In this document: positions 8,871 through 17,448 of the stretch, piece by piece
Layout of the letters: every line of letters starts with the position of its first letter
Position numbering within the stretch: the first letter of the stretch is position 1
Source of the DNA: JBBQYA01 sp038209155
GTDB lineage: Bacteria > Bacteroidota > Bacteroidia > Sphingobacteriales > Sphingobacteriaceae
Length of the DNA: 21,560 nt
NCBI GenBank assembly: GCA_038209155.1
Contig: JBBQYA010000047.1
Location: forward strand, 1-21,560
Direction: 5' to 3'
Made by a program: the position numbers and the translations under genes
Notes under the pieces: generated by a model
Told to the model about the DNA's origin: nothing
The model's database searches: none
Seen by the model: the letters and a program-made list of their open reading frames with translations, nothing else

Positions 8871-9047
8871 TTTTATTTTTTCTTTATTTTTTGAATTAAA
8901 TAGAAAACTAGACTAATTTTATTTTATTAAAAGTTTTTTTTAAAGTATTTTTATTAATAAAAAAAACATCTAATCTTGACAGCATTTTTTTATAAACAAT
9001 TTTTTATACAACCATTTTAGCCACTTCAACATTATTTTAGATTTGTT

Positions 9048-9707
9048 TTATTTTTGATTTTTTAACCAATTTTTAAAAGCTCTGATTTCTTTATTTTGAT
9101 CAGCAATTATAGATTCTGAAAGTTTTTTCATTTCCATATTTCTGCCATTCACTACTTCATTTTCAGCCATTAAAATTGCACCTTCATGATGTGGTATCAT
9201 CATCATCACATAATCTTTATCTATGTTTCCACTTGGGGAAATCGCCATCATATTTTCCATCATCTTTTTCATTTGAATATTTAAATTTGAGGGAGTCTGT
9301 TTCTCTTTTTCTTTCATCGAATTAGAATTTGAGAAATTTTCCATAATAGAAATTTCCCCTTGTTGAGCTTTTATAATATCTTTCGCAAGGCTTACTATTT
9401 CTTTGTCTTTCCCATATTTTATTTCAACTTCACTCATTTTTACAGCAGCTTTATGATGCAGAATCATCATATTGGCAAAATCGAGATCATAATTCCCCGT
9501 CATTTTTAAATTTTCCATTTCTTTCATTGTAGCATCCATAGAATTCATCAGCTTGTGAGAATCCATATCAGAATGGTCTGCATGTAGATCCAACTGATTT
9601 TTTTGGCTTGAATCATCAGAATTTTTAATTTCTTTTTTTTGATTATTACAAGAAATCAAAATTAAATTAAAAGAAAGAAGACAAAAGATTGAGAATAATT
9701 TTTTCAT
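9048..9707 (-). CDS. Lipoprotein with two DUF305 (ferritin-like/CopM-type) domains
   Basis: I place the start at the ATG at 9707, because from there the protein opens with a lipoprotein signal (MKKLFSIFCLLSFNLILISC, lipobox Cys20); the in-frame ATG at 9788 adds 27 residues that would bury it. The 219-residue product carries two DUF305 units: the first around 75-125 with MMILHHKAAVKMSE (His84, His85), the second around 163-215 with MMMIPHHEGAILMAENE (His173, His174). Between Cys20 and the first unit lies a His/Asp/Met-rich linker (LHADHSDMDSHKLM). DUF305 proteins are four-helix bundles, several linked to copper handling outside the cytoplasm (CopM), and the Met/His pairs here suit Cu(I) or Cu(II) binding. 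Metal binding is inferred. It should sit on the outer face of the inner membrane or in the outer membrane. No copper regulator or pump is adjacent. Confidence 0.85.
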   Translation of the reverse strand: MKKLFSIFCLLSFNLILISCNNQKKEIKNSDDSSQKNQLDLHADHSDMDSHKLMNSMDATMKEMENLKMTGNYDLDFANMMILHHKAAVKMSEVEIKYGKDKEIVSLAKDIIKAQQGEISIMENFSNSNSMKEKEKQTPSNLNIQMKKMMENMMAISPSGNIDKDYVMMMIPHHEGAILMAENEVVNGRNMEMKKLSESIIADQNKEIRAFKNWLKNQK

Positions 9708-10026
9708 AAATAAAGATTTACAAAATCTATTCCTCTTGCTCTTCATCCACTTGCAAAATATGTAATAACCTGTGAACAATAGGTGCAAAAAAGATGATAA
9801 CTATACTATGTGGAATAAAGTAATAGCAGAAATGAAAGAAACAATTGTTTGGTTTATTATTTCAACTATTTGGAATTTGTCTTTTTTTATTTCTATAATT
9901 CAATAATGAAAAAAAAATATTTGAGTTTTAAACTTAGCGATTCACCAATTAGTAAAATGTAATTTTTCACTATTGCTATCATTGATAGTGTTTTAAAAAT
10001 CATAGAAGAAAAGTAATTAAATAAAG
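9708..10026. other. AT-rich gap before the repeat array
   Basis: This stretch holds the presumed DUF305 promoter and no convincing gene. A small hairpin (CACTAT...ATAGTG, about 9967-9990) is flanked by T runs but follows no gene end. Confidence 0.4.
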
Positions 10027-10110
10027 AGCTTCCCGCGTTCCTGATTGTAGCGGCATCCTTTTTTTGTTTTTCACAAAAAAAGATACAGCGTAAAGCAGGA
10101 TAAAACGCCC
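10027..10110. repeat. Long hairpin element, founder copy of the 120-bp array
   Basis: The stretch folds as a nested imperfect hairpin. An outer TTCCTG pairs with CAGGA. An inner arm AGCGGCATCC plus seven T and GT pairs with ACAAAAAAAGATACAGCG across a short TTTTC loop, and outermost GCG faces CGC. A clearly related sequence in the opposite orientation lies at 19048-19118. I associate this type of element with dispersed intergenic repeats in Bacteroidota; whether it acts as RNA, as a terminator or only as mobile repeat DNA is unknown. Confidence 0.7.
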
Positions 10111-10590
10111 AAATAAAATTTATTAATTCATTAAAGTAATTAGAAATAAATAAATCATTTTAAAAAAAACCTTTTCTTCTTTCTGTTTTTCATAAAAAAA
10201 GATACAGCGGAAAGCAGGATAAAACGCTCAAATAAAATTTATTAATTCATTAAAGTAATTAGAAATAAATAAATCATTTCAAAAAAAACGCTTTTCTTCT
10301 TTCTGTTTTTCATAAAAAAAGATACAGCGGAAAGCAGGATAAAACGCCCAAATAAAATTTATTAATTCATTAAAGTAATTAGAAAAAAATAGATCATTTC
10401 AAAAAAAAATCCTTTGCTTCTTCTTGTTTTTCATAAAAAAAGATGCAGCGGAAAGCAGGATAAAACGCCTAATTAATTTTATATAATTCATTAAAGTAAT
10501 TAGAAAAAAATAAATCATTTTAAAAAAAACCTTTTCACCTTCTTATTTTTCATAAAAAAAGATACAGCGGAAAGCAGGATAAAAGGCCTA
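10050..10590. repeat. Tandem array, five right arms at ~120-bp period
   Basis: The core GATACAGCGGAAAGCAGGAT (with small variants) begins at 10082, 10201, 10321, 10442 and 10561, giving periods of 119, 120, 121 and 119 bases. Four AT-rich spacers between the cores share the motif ATTCATTAAAGTAATTAGAAA. Only the first copy has the complete left hairpin arm; in later copies it is replaced by a CCTTTTCTTCTTTCTG-like pyrimidine stretch. Copies two and three are nearly identical, while four and five have drifted, which suggests stepwise unequal duplication. No reading frame runs through it. It is not a CRISPR array because the unit is too long and the spacers are themselves repeated. Confidence 0.9.
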
Positions 10591-10851
10591 ATTATTTTTT
10601 TTTGAAATACTTATAATCAATACCACAATAAAAAATTAGAAACAAAAAATAATTCTCATGATCCATTTTTGAAGTAAAACTTCCATGATAGAATTTTAAT
10701 CTTTAAAAACATAAATCATAAAATAGAATGGATCTGCTCAAAAAACTCAACCGAATAAATAAAAACAAATTATCAGCGTTTCCATTTAAAATGCAATACC
10801 CAATATCAAAAATCACTACATTCGCATTTTGAACAAAGGATATTTTAGCGC
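10591..10851. other. Intergenic gap upstream of gldA
   Basis: AT-rich, no gene seen. Its right end holds the presumed gldA promoter and an AAAGGA (10835-10840) that could be the ribosome binding site. Confidence 0.5.
10817..10824 (+). promoter_or_regulatory. Possible -7 element of gldA
   Basis: TACATTCG differs from TAnnTTTG by one base and stands 27 bases before the GTG start, the same distance as the clear -7 box of rpsT in this window. No good -33 element is seen, so the call is tentative. Confidence 0.35.
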
Positions 10852-11763
10852 GTGTCAGTTATAGTTAACCATCTAAGTAAAATTTACGGAACACAAAAAG
10901 CAGTAGATAGCATCAGTTTTGAGGCCGTTCCGGGTAAAATTCTTGGGTTTTTGGGTCCCAACGGTGCAGGAAAATCTACCACCATGAAAATTTTGACCTG
11001 TTTCATTCCTCAATCATCTGGAGATGCGAGTGTTTGCGGTTTTGATGTAATAAAAGATTCTTTATCTGTTCGTAAAAATATTGGCTATTTGCCGGAAAGT
11101 AATCCTTTGTATACAGATATGTATGTGAAGGAATATTTAAATTTCATAGCTGGAATGCATAAAATGGGTAAAGAAACCAAACTGCGAATCGAGGAAATGA
11201 TTGATAAAACGGGTTTGGTAAGAGAGCAGCACAAGAAAATTTCTCAGCTTTCTAAAGGTTATCGTCAGCGAGTAGGTTTGGCTCAAGCCATGTTGCACAA
11301 TCCCAAAGTTTTGATTTTGGATGAACCTACTACAGGTTTGGATCCGAATCAATTAGTTGAAATTAGAGCTTTGATTAAACAATTAGGGAAAGAAAAAACA
11401 GTTATTCTTTCTACACACATCATGCAAGAAGTGGAAGCAGTTTGTGATCGAATTGTGATCATCAACAAAGGTATTTTGGTAGCAAACGAGGATACAAAAG
11501 TTTTGCAAAGTAAAAAAGAAGGAACTTTAGGTTTCAAAGTAGAATTTGATAAAGCAGTGAACCAAAACCAGTTGAAAGGAATAAGAGGAATTTTGCAAGC
11601 GTCTAATTTGCAAGGCAACACTTGGTTATTAAGCACGGATTCCAAGAGTGATGCGCGAACAGAAATTTTTCAGTTTGCAGTTCAAAATCAATTGGTTTTG
11701 CTCAGTATTAGCAAAGAGGAGCAGAGCCTCGAAACGATTTTTAGACAATTAACTTCCAATTAA
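10852..11763 (+). CDS. gldA: Gld ABC transporter ATP-binding protein GldA
   Basis: ATPase of the GldA-GldF-GldG transporter, required for gliding in Flavobacterium and found widely in Bacteroidota, including non-gliders. The 303-residue protein shows Walker A GPNGAGKST (35-43), signature LSKGY (133-137), Walker B VLILDEP with Asp157 and Glu158, a D-loop TGLDP and a switch His in ILSTHIMQEVE. The C-terminal 80 residues form the extension normal for this subgroup. The start is GTG: a TAG stop lies six bases upstream in frame, so no earlier start exists and MSVIVNHLSKIYG is the expected N-terminus. AAAGGA sits 11 bases before it. gldF follows after six bases, so the two are surely co-transcribed. 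A generic NatA-type ATPase is the alternative, but the GldF and GldG neighbours decide it. Confidence 0.93.
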   Translation: MSVIVNHLSKIYGTQKAVDSISFEAVPGKILGFLGPNGAGKSTTMKILTCFIPQSSGDASVCGFDVIKDSLSVRKNIGYLPESNPLYTDMYVKEYLNFIAGMHKMGKETKLRIEEMIDKTGLVREQHKKISQLSKGYRQRVGLAQAMLHNPKVLILDEPTTGLDPNQLVEIRALIKQLGKEKTVILSTHIMQEVEAVCDRIVIINKGILVANEDTKVLQSKKEGTLGFKVEFDKAVNQNQLKGIRGILQASNLQGNTWLLSTDSKSDARTEIFQFAVQNQLVLLSISKEEQSLETIFRQLTSN

Positions 11764-11769
11764 TTCGCG

Positions 11770-12498
11770 GTGTATATAATTCTTAAAAAGGAAATCGCAG
11801 TATTTCTAAATTCACTCATAGCCTATATTACGATCGGAGTTTTTCTGATTGTGATGGGTTTATTTCTCTGGATTTTTCCAGATACCAATCTGTTGGATTA
11901 CGGGTATGCCTCCTTGGATTCTTTGTTTAACATAGCTCCGTGGGTGTTTATGTTATTAATTCCTGCTATTACCATGCGTTTTTTTAGCGAAGAGAAAAAA
12001 GCTGGAACTATAGAATTATTAGCCACCAGACCTATTACGGATTTGCAAATCATCATGGGCAAATATTTTGCAGGAGTTTTATTGGTTTTATTTGCTCTCA
12101 TTCCGACCATCATTTATTATATAACCATCTATCAGCTAGGGTCTACTGTTGGAAATATTGATACTGGTTCGGTGATTGGTTCGTATATCGGATTACTACT
12201 TTTGGGAAGTGCTTTTGTAGCCGTTGGCGTTTTTGCTTCTTCTTTGAGCGACAATCAGATTGTATCTTTTGTAATTGCTATTTTTCTTTGTTTTTTCTGT
12301 TATGCTGGGTTTGAATCCATTAGTTCTTTACAACTTTTCGGAAAAATAGATAACTTTTTAGTTCAATTAGGAATCAATGCACATTATCTGTCCATCAGCA
12401 GAGGAGTTTTGGATACCAGAGATGTAGTTTATTTCTTAAGTTTCATTTCCTTGTTTATAGTGCTTACTAAAACCGTACTCGAAAGCAGAAAATGGTAA
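11770..12498 (+). CDS. gldF: Gld ABC transporter permease GldF
   Basis: Membrane subunit of the Gld ABC transporter. The 242-residue protein has about six hydrophobic segments (near 10-35, 55-70, 100-120, 140-158, 165-180 and 218-236). The family sequence SEEKKAGTIELLATRPITDL follows the second. Near the end are an SDNQIVSFVIAIFLCFFCYAGFE segment and an ISRGVLDTRDVVYFLSF block that is very typical of GldF. Translation starts at GTG (11770), six bases after gldA stops; the first residues (MYIILKKEIAVFLNSLIAYI) fit the family N-terminus, so the GTG is credible. Its 3' end overlaps gldG by seven bases. It acts in the inner membrane. The transported substrate is unknown for the family. Confidence 0.93.
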   Translation: MYIILKKEIAVFLNSLIAYITIGVFLIVMGLFLWIFPDTNLLDYGYASLDSLFNIAPWVFMLLIPAITMRFFSEEKKAGTIELLATRPITDLQIIMGKYFAGVLLVLFALIPTIIYYITIYQLGSTVGNIDTGSVIGSYIGLLLLGSAFVAVGVFASSLSDNQIVSFVIAIFLCFFCYAGFESISSLQLFGKIDNFLVQLGINAHYLSISRGVLDTRDVVYFLSFISLFIVLTKTVLESRKW

Positions 12499-14204
12499 AA
12501 ACGAAAGAGAAGCTTCCGAAAAAATCGAAAGGAGTAAAACAGCAGGCTATTTTAGAATTAGTTAGTCTTTTGATCATTATATTATTTGTGAATATCATTT
12601 CATCTTTTCTTTTTACCCGAATTGATTTTACAAAAGAAAAGAGATTTACTTTATCCAAAGCTACCAGAGATATGCTTGCTGATTTGCCCGATCAGGTGAT
12701 TATAAAAGTGTATTTAGAAGGAGAATTTCCAGCAGGATTTAAGCGATTAAGAAATTCTACGAAGGAAATTTTAGATGAATTTTCTGCTTGGTCTGGAGGC
12801 AAATTACAGTATGATTTTATTGATCCAACCAAAGAACCTGACGAAAAAATTAGAGAAGAACTTTATCAGCAATTGGTAAAATATGGTTTAACACCTATTG
12901 ATTTAAATTCAAAAACGGAGAAAGGAACTTCCCAACAAATAGTTTTTCCTGGAGCAATGGTAAACTACAGAGAAGGACAAGAAGCAGTTCAATTATTGCA
13001 ATCTTCTATCGGGCAATCGCCAGATGCGGTGTTAAATAATTCTGCTCAAGCATTGGAATATAAGTTTGCTGGGGCTATCAAAAAATTGGTTTTAGTTCGT
13101 AAACCATTGATTGCTTTTATAGTTGGGCATAATGAATTGGATAGTAATCAAGTAAAAGACATTACCAAGACATTGAATGAAAGTTATGAAGTAAGGAGAA
13201 TTGATTTAACTCGCTCTGTACCCGAAAATTTATTCCGTTTTGAAACCCTAATTATTGCAAAACCTACTTTATATTTTGAAGAAAAAGATAAATATAAACT
13301 CGATCAATATGTAATGCGAGGTGGTAAAATCATGTTTTTGATAGATCAAATGAATGCCGAAATGGATAGTATGATAGCTGGCGAGGGCTTGGCAATGGGC
13401 AATGATTTAAATTTGGATGATTTGTTTTTTAACTATGGAGCGAGAATTAATTACGATTTAATTCAAGATTTAAATTGTTTACCTATTCCGATTATGACTG
13501 GCCAGCAAGATGGAAAACCACAGCAACAATTGATGCCGTGGTTGTATTTTGGATTGTTTACACCAGAAGCTAAACATCCAATTGTGAATAATTTGGAAGG
13601 TATACGATCAGAATTTGCAAGTTCAATAGACTCTGTGGGAGTTGCCGGAGTAAATAAAACTGTTATTTTAACTTCCTCACCATTTGTGAAATTGATAAAA
13701 GCACCTGCCAGAATTAATTTAAGTTTAATTGGAATAGAGCCTAAACCCGATCAGTTTAATAAATCTAAAGTTCCTGTTGCAATATTGTTAGAAGGCACTT
13801 TTCAATCAATCTTTCAAAACAGATTGACAGATGAATCACAAAAAGAATTAAAGTTTGTAAAAGAAAGCAAGCCGGGAGCAAAGGTTTTAATCATTTCTGA
13901 CGGAGATATTATCAAAAATCAGATGGGCAGAGAAGGAAGTATTTACCCTTTAGGCTATGATCGGTTTACGAGACAAACTTTTGGAAATAAAAATTTCATG
14001 TTGAACGCAATTGATTATTTAACAGATGGTACAGGTTTGATTAATGTAAGATCAAAAGAATTAAAATTGCGTTTGTTGAATAAAGCTAAAGTGAAAAGCG
14101 AAAGCACAAAATGGCAAATAATTAATTTGGTTCTTCCTGTATTGTTAATTCTTATTTTCGGGATTGTACAAAGCAGAATTCGCAAAGCAAAATATGCTAA
14201 ATAG
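12492..14204 (+). CDS. gldG: Gld ABC transporter accessory protein GldG
   Basis: Third component of the Gld transporter, 570 residues. A short Lys-rich cytoplasmic N-terminus is followed by one membrane helix (about 22-42, LVSLLIIILFVNIISSFLF), a large periplasmic domain of the ABC-transporter auxiliary type (KRFTLSKATRDMLADLPDQV onward, including GGKIMFLIDQMNAEMDSM), and a C-terminal membrane helix (about 543-560) ending in the basic tail RIRKAKYAK. The ATG at 12492 lies inside the end of gldF, so translation is coupled. The periplasmic part probably binds a ligand or couples the transporter to envelope machinery; its exact role is unproven in the family. The gene is intact. The next gene is about 340 bases away, so the operon may end here. 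Confidence 0.92.
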   Translation: MVKTKEKLPKKSKGVKQQAILELVSLLIIILFVNIISSFLFTRIDFTKEKRFTLSKATRDMLADLPDQVIIKVYLEGEFPAGFKRLRNSTKEILDEFSAWSGGKLQYDFIDPTKEPDEKIREELYQQLVKYGLTPIDLNSKTEKGTSQQIVFPGAMVNYREGQEAVQLLQSSIGQSPDAVLNNSAQALEYKFAGAIKKLVLVRKPLIAFIVGHNELDSNQVKDITKTLNESYEVRRIDLTRSVPENLFRFETLIIAKPTLYFEEKDKYKLDQYVMRGGKIMFLIDQMNAEMDSMIAGEGLAMGNDLNLDDLFFNYGARINYDLIQDLNCLPIPIMTGQQDGKPQQQLMPWLYFGLFTPEAKHPIVNNLEGIRSEFASSIDSVGVAGVNKTVILTSSPFVKLIKAPARINLSLIGIEPKPDQFNKSKVPVAILLEGTFQSIFQNRLTDESQKELKFVKESKPGAKVLIISDGDIIKNQMGREGSIYPLGYDRFTRQTFGNKNFMLNAIDYLTDGTGLINVRSKELKLRLLNKAKVKSESTKWQIINLVLPVLLILIFGIVQSRIRKAKYAK

Positions 14205-14545
14205 CTTTTATTTTATTAAATAAAAAAAAATCAGCAGCATTTATAAATAGGGAAAAAGATTGATGTTAAGTTTTAAAATATATATTCAAAGCCTTTAAGA
14301 TAGATGTTTGAAGTCAGAAATTCAAAAATATTCAGTTTAGATTATTATTTTAAACTAATTAAATTTTAAATAATGATAAGTTTTTTTTATTTTAAAAAGG
14401 TAGTTCAAAAACAAGCAGTTTATTTTTTAAGTATAAAAATTAGAAATAAAATTAAAGTAACATTAGCTTAAGAATAAAAAATAAGATTTTACAAAAAAAT
14501 GGTTAAATAGTTTAGAAAAAATACACATAAATTGAAGAAGAAAAT
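14205..14545. other. AT-rich gap between gldG and the DUF4340 gene
   Basis: About 340 bases, strongly AT-rich. A purely A/T hairpin (TTTTATTT/AAATAAAA) just after gldG could weakly terminate transcription. I see no gene, RNA or clear promoter box. Confidence 0.4.
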
Positions 14546-15580
14546 ATGAAGAAAATATATATTTATATCCTGTTGATAGCGGTTTTGGGTGGAGCGGTTT
14601 ACTTTTTAATGAATAAAAATAATGGATCTTTTATGGGCGAAAACAGAAAACGATTCACCATTGAGAATACCGATATTGTTACCAAAATTTTCCTAGCCAG
14701 AAAAGATGGAACTAAAATTCTTTTAGAAAAACAAGAAAATGGAAAATGGATTGTCAATAAGAAATATGATGTAAGAAAAGGTCAAATAGCACTTTTATTA
14801 GAAACGTTTAAAAGAATGGAAGTTAGAATTCCAGCAGCTGAACCAGCAAGAAAAAAAATAGTAAATGAAATGGCTACTATGGGTTTGAAAGTAGAAATAT
14901 ATGCAGGAGATAAAAAACTAAAAACCTATTATGTAGGTGGTAATACGATCGACGATTTAGGAACTTATATGATGATGGAAGGCGAAACTCAACCATACAT
15001 AACCATCATTCCGGGATTCAATGGATATTTATCTGCACGGTATTTCACAAGAGAATCAGACTGGAGAAATAGAGAAATTGTCATTCTAGATCCTGCAGAA
15101 ATAGATAAAGTTCAAGTTAGCTACACACAAAAACCAGAATCTTCTTTTTCCTTAAATATGGCTTCAATGTCGAAACCTATTTTAAGCAATAGCAAAGGCG
15201 ATACAACAACTAATTTGGACAAAACTTTTGTTTTGGAATTCTTGAGTTCATTCCAAAATATTCAATATGAATCTTTATCTGAGTTAGAAAAAGATCGACA
15301 AGACTCTGTTTTGAAAACGATTCCTTATGCAAATATTACGGTAGTAGAAAAATCTGGTGGCATAAGAGAAGTAAATTTGTATCAAATTACAAGAAGTTCA
15401 AATCCTGATTTAGGGTATGGTAATGATGGAAAACCATTGGAAATAAGTGATACAAGATTTTTGACTAAAACAAAAGAATTGCCTAATCTAGCTATTACTC
15501 AGCTGTTTTCACTGAAAAAAACATTGGTTTTACACTCAGATTTTCTCAAAAAACCTGTGCAAAAAGTGTCAGCAAACTGA
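14546..15580 (+). CDS. DUF4340 membrane-anchored protein
   Basis: A 344-residue protein with one N-terminal membrane anchor (residues 4-22, IYIYILLIAVLGGAVYFLM) and an otherwise extracytoplasmic mixed alpha/beta body. The pattern RKRFTIENTDIVTKIFLARK, the ENGKWIVNKKYDV strand pair, and the GGNTIDDLGTYMMM and ARYFTRESDWRNREI blocks match DUF4340 proteins. DUF4340 genes often sit next to gldG or ABC-auxiliary genes, so a role with the Gld transporter is plausible but inferred. The ATG at 14546 follows a purine-rich GAAGAAGAAA that could serve as ribosome binding site. dnaN follows 52 bases later. Molecular function is unknown. Confidence 0.85.
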   Translation: MKKIYIYILLIAVLGGAVYFLMNKNNGSFMGENRKRFTIENTDIVTKIFLARKDGTKILLEKQENGKWIVNKKYDVRKGQIALLLETFKRMEVRIPAAEPARKKIVNEMATMGLKVEIYAGDKKLKTYYVGGNTIDDLGTYMMMEGETQPYITIIPGFNGYLSARYFTRESDWRNREIVILDPAEIDKVQVSYTQKPESSFSLNMASMSKPILSNSKGDTTTNLDKTFVLEFLSSFQNIQYESLSELEKDRQDSVLKTIPYANITVVEKSGGIREVNLYQITRSSNPDLGYGNDGKPLEISDTRFLTKTKELPNLAITQLFSLKKTLVLHSDFLKKPVQKVSAN

Positions 15581-15603
15581 TTTTTTTTATAATTTTTAAG
15601 ACC

Positions 15604-15611
15604 TATCTTTA
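15604..15611 (+). promoter_or_regulatory. Possible -7 element of dnaN
   Basis: TATCTTTA is one base off TAnnTTTG and lies 21 bases before the dnaN ATG, in the 52-base gap after the DUF4340 gene. No TTTG is seen at -33, so dnaN may also be read through from upstream. Confidence 0.35.
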
Positions 15612-15632
15612 GACTTTTAATAATCTCCAGAA

Positions 15633-16757
15633 ATGAAATTCTACATTAACTCTTCCTCCCTGCTAAAACAATTACAATCGATCAGTGGAGCATTGAGTAA
15701 CAATACCGTATTGCCAATTCTTGAAAATTTCTTATTTGAAATTAAAGATGGAAATCTGACCATATCTGCTACAGATTTGCAAACGAGCATGACTACCAAC
15801 ATGACCGTAGATGCAAAAGAAGATGGAAGAATTGCTATGCCATCCAAAATTTTGTTAGACACGTTAAAAACTTTTCCAGATCAGCCGATTCTTTTTACCA
15901 TCGACGAAAAAACCTTTGGGATAGAATTAAGTGCAGGTAGTGGAAAGTATAAATTGGCAGGAGAAAATGGAGACGATTTTCCTAAAATACCTTTGGTAGA
16001 AGGAGCAAACTCCTTAGTTATGCCTTCATCTGTATTGGCAGAAGCTATTTCAAAAACTTTGTTTGCAGTAAGTAGTGATGATTTACGGCCGGCTATGACT
16101 GGTGTCTATTGCCAAATTTCTACAGAATCTATGACTTTTGTAGCTACAGATGCTCACAAACTTGTTCGCTACAGACGCAAAGATTCTAAAGGAGACGCAA
16201 ATACTTCTTTTATTTTACCAAAAAAAGCTTTGAATTTATTGAAAACATCTTTACCAAATGATGACTCTTCAGTAACCATTAATTTTAATACCAGCAGTGC
16301 ATTTTTCAAGTTCAACAACATTAATTTGATTTGTAGATTAATAGATGAGCGATACCCAGATTACGAAACAGTAATTCCATTAGCTAATCCAAATAAGCTA
16401 ACAATAGACAAAGCATTATTTCTAAATTCGTTGCGTAGAGTTGGGATTTTTGCAAATAAAACTACCCATCAAGTTCGCTTAAAAATTACTGGAAGTGAGC
16501 TAAGTATTTCTGCAGAAGATTTGGATTTTGCCAATGAAGCACACGAAAGATTAACTTGCCAATACGAAGGAGAAGATATTGAAATTGGGTTTAATGCGCG
16601 GTTTTTGGTAGAAATGCTTTCTAATTTAAATGATCAGGAAGTGGTTTTAGAAATGTCAACTCCAAATAGAGCAGGCTTACTTTTACCTTCCGTTCCAGAT
16701 AAAGACGAAGAAGTTTTGATGCTGGTAATGCCAGTCATGTTGAATTCTTATTCGTGA
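15633..16757 (+). CDS. dnaN: DNA polymerase III sliding clamp (beta subunit)
   Basis: Processivity clamp that encircles DNA and tethers DNA polymerase III and repair factors. The 374-residue length and three-domain layout (about 1-120, 128-245, 248-374) are standard. Family landmarks are the opening MKFYINSSSLLKQLQSISGA with a VLPILENFLFE strand, the ATDLQTSM turn, FVATDAHKLVRYR in domain two, and the C-terminal hydrophobic-pocket strand VLMLVMPVMLNSYS. The ATG at 15633 gives the expected N-terminus. It lies in a plus-strand block after gldG and a DUF4340 gene rather than beside dnaA, which is not unusual in this phylum. The dedA gene follows at 37 bases. Intact. Confidence 0.98.
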   Translation: MKFYINSSSLLKQLQSISGALSNNTVLPILENFLFEIKDGNLTISATDLQTSMTTNMTVDAKEDGRIAMPSKILLDTLKTFPDQPILFTIDEKTFGIELSAGSGKYKLAGENGDDFPKIPLVEGANSLVMPSSVLAEAISKTLFAVSSDDLRPAMTGVYCQISTESMTFVATDAHKLVRYRRKDSKGDANTSFILPKKALNLLKTSLPNDDSSVTINFNTSSAFFKFNNINLICRLIDERYPDYETVIPLANPNKLTIDKALFLNSLRRVGIFANKTTHQVRLKITGSELSISAEDLDFANEAHERLTCQYEGEDIEIGFNARFLVEMLSNLNDQEVVLEMSTPNRAGLLLPSVPDKDEEVLMLVMPVMLNSYS

Positions 16758-16794
16758 TTTCTACCGTTTAAACTCTACATTCAATATTATCCTA

Positions 16795-17448
16795 ATGGAA
16801 ATTATTAAAGCAATCATCGACTTTATTTTACATATCGATGATCACTTGGTTGCGATTGTTTCTGAATACCAGACATGGACTTATCTTATTCTGTTTCTCA
16901 TCATTTTTGCAGAAACTGGTTTAGTCGTTGCTCCCTTTCTTCCTGGCGATTCCTTGCTATTTGCAGCAGGAGCTATCATTGCCAAGCCAGAAAGCGGATT
17001 AAATGTTTTTTTTATGTTTTTAATTCTATTCATCGCCGCATTTCTGGGCGATACAGTTAATTATCATATCGGAAAGTATTTTGGAAAATCTGTTTTCAGT
17101 CGCGATTATCGTTTTCTGAAAAAGGAACATTTATACAAAACTCAAAATTTTTATGATAAATATGGCGGAAAAACAATCATTTTCGCACGATTTATTCCCA
17201 TTATCCGAACATTTGCTCCATTTGTAGCCGGGATCGGAAGCATGAGATATTCCAAATTTATGTCGTATAATATTTTTGGAGGATTTGCTTGGGTAGCTTC
17301 TTTTCTTTTTGCAGGCTATCTTTTTGGAAACATGAAACAAGTAAAAGACAATTTCACTTTAGTGATTTTTGCAATTATTTTGGTTTCCATTTTACCTCCC
17401 ATTTTTGAATTTTTAAGACACAAATTTCAAAAGCCTAAAGAGGTTTAG
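16795..17448 (+). CDS. DedA-family inner-membrane protein
   Basis: A 217-residue polytopic membrane protein of the DedA/SNARE-associated (VTT domain) family, whose members flip or recycle polyprenyl or phospholipid carriers and support membrane homeostasis. Seen directly: Glu40 in the re-entrant FAETGLVVAPFLPGDSLLF motif, ending in a Gly/Ala-rich stretch; GDTVNYHIGKYFG (85-97); and the second conserved block FARFIPIIRTFAPFVAGIG (130-148) with Arg132 and Arg138. Hydrophobic helices lie near 28-45, 70-88, 155-177 and 186-207. The basic tail faces the cytoplasm. It is 37 bases after dnaN and probably shares its transcript. The exact lipid substrate of this member cannot be told. Confidence 0.93.
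   Translation: MEIIKAIIDFILHIDDHLVAIVSEYQTWTYLILFLIIFAETGLVVAPFLPGDSLLFAAGAIIAKPESGLNVFFMFLILFIAAFLGDTVNYHIGKYFGKSVFSRDYRFLKKEHLYKTQNFYDKYGGKTIIFARFIPIIRTFAPFVAGIGSMRYSKFMSYNIFGGFAWVASFLFAGYLFGNMKQVKDNFTLVIFAIILVSILPPIFEFLRHKFQKPKEV

Noticed and set aside
9708..9788. Longer N-terminus for the DUF305 protein, starting at 9788
   Set aside because: It would place 27 Lys/Arg/aromatic residues ahead of a perfect lipoprotein signal; the ATG at 9707 is the natural start.
9808..9906. 32-residue plus-strand frame with a hydrophobic stretch
   Set aside because: Hydrophobic frames arise by chance in T-rich DNA, and no promoter, ribosome binding site or neighbour supports it.
9967..9990. Hairpin CACTAT...ATAGTG as a terminator
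   Set aside because: The stem is only six A/T-rich pairs, the loop is long and no gene ends nearby.
10050..10590. CRISPR array
   Set aside because: The period is about 120 bases, the spacers are themselves copies of one another, and no cas gene is near.
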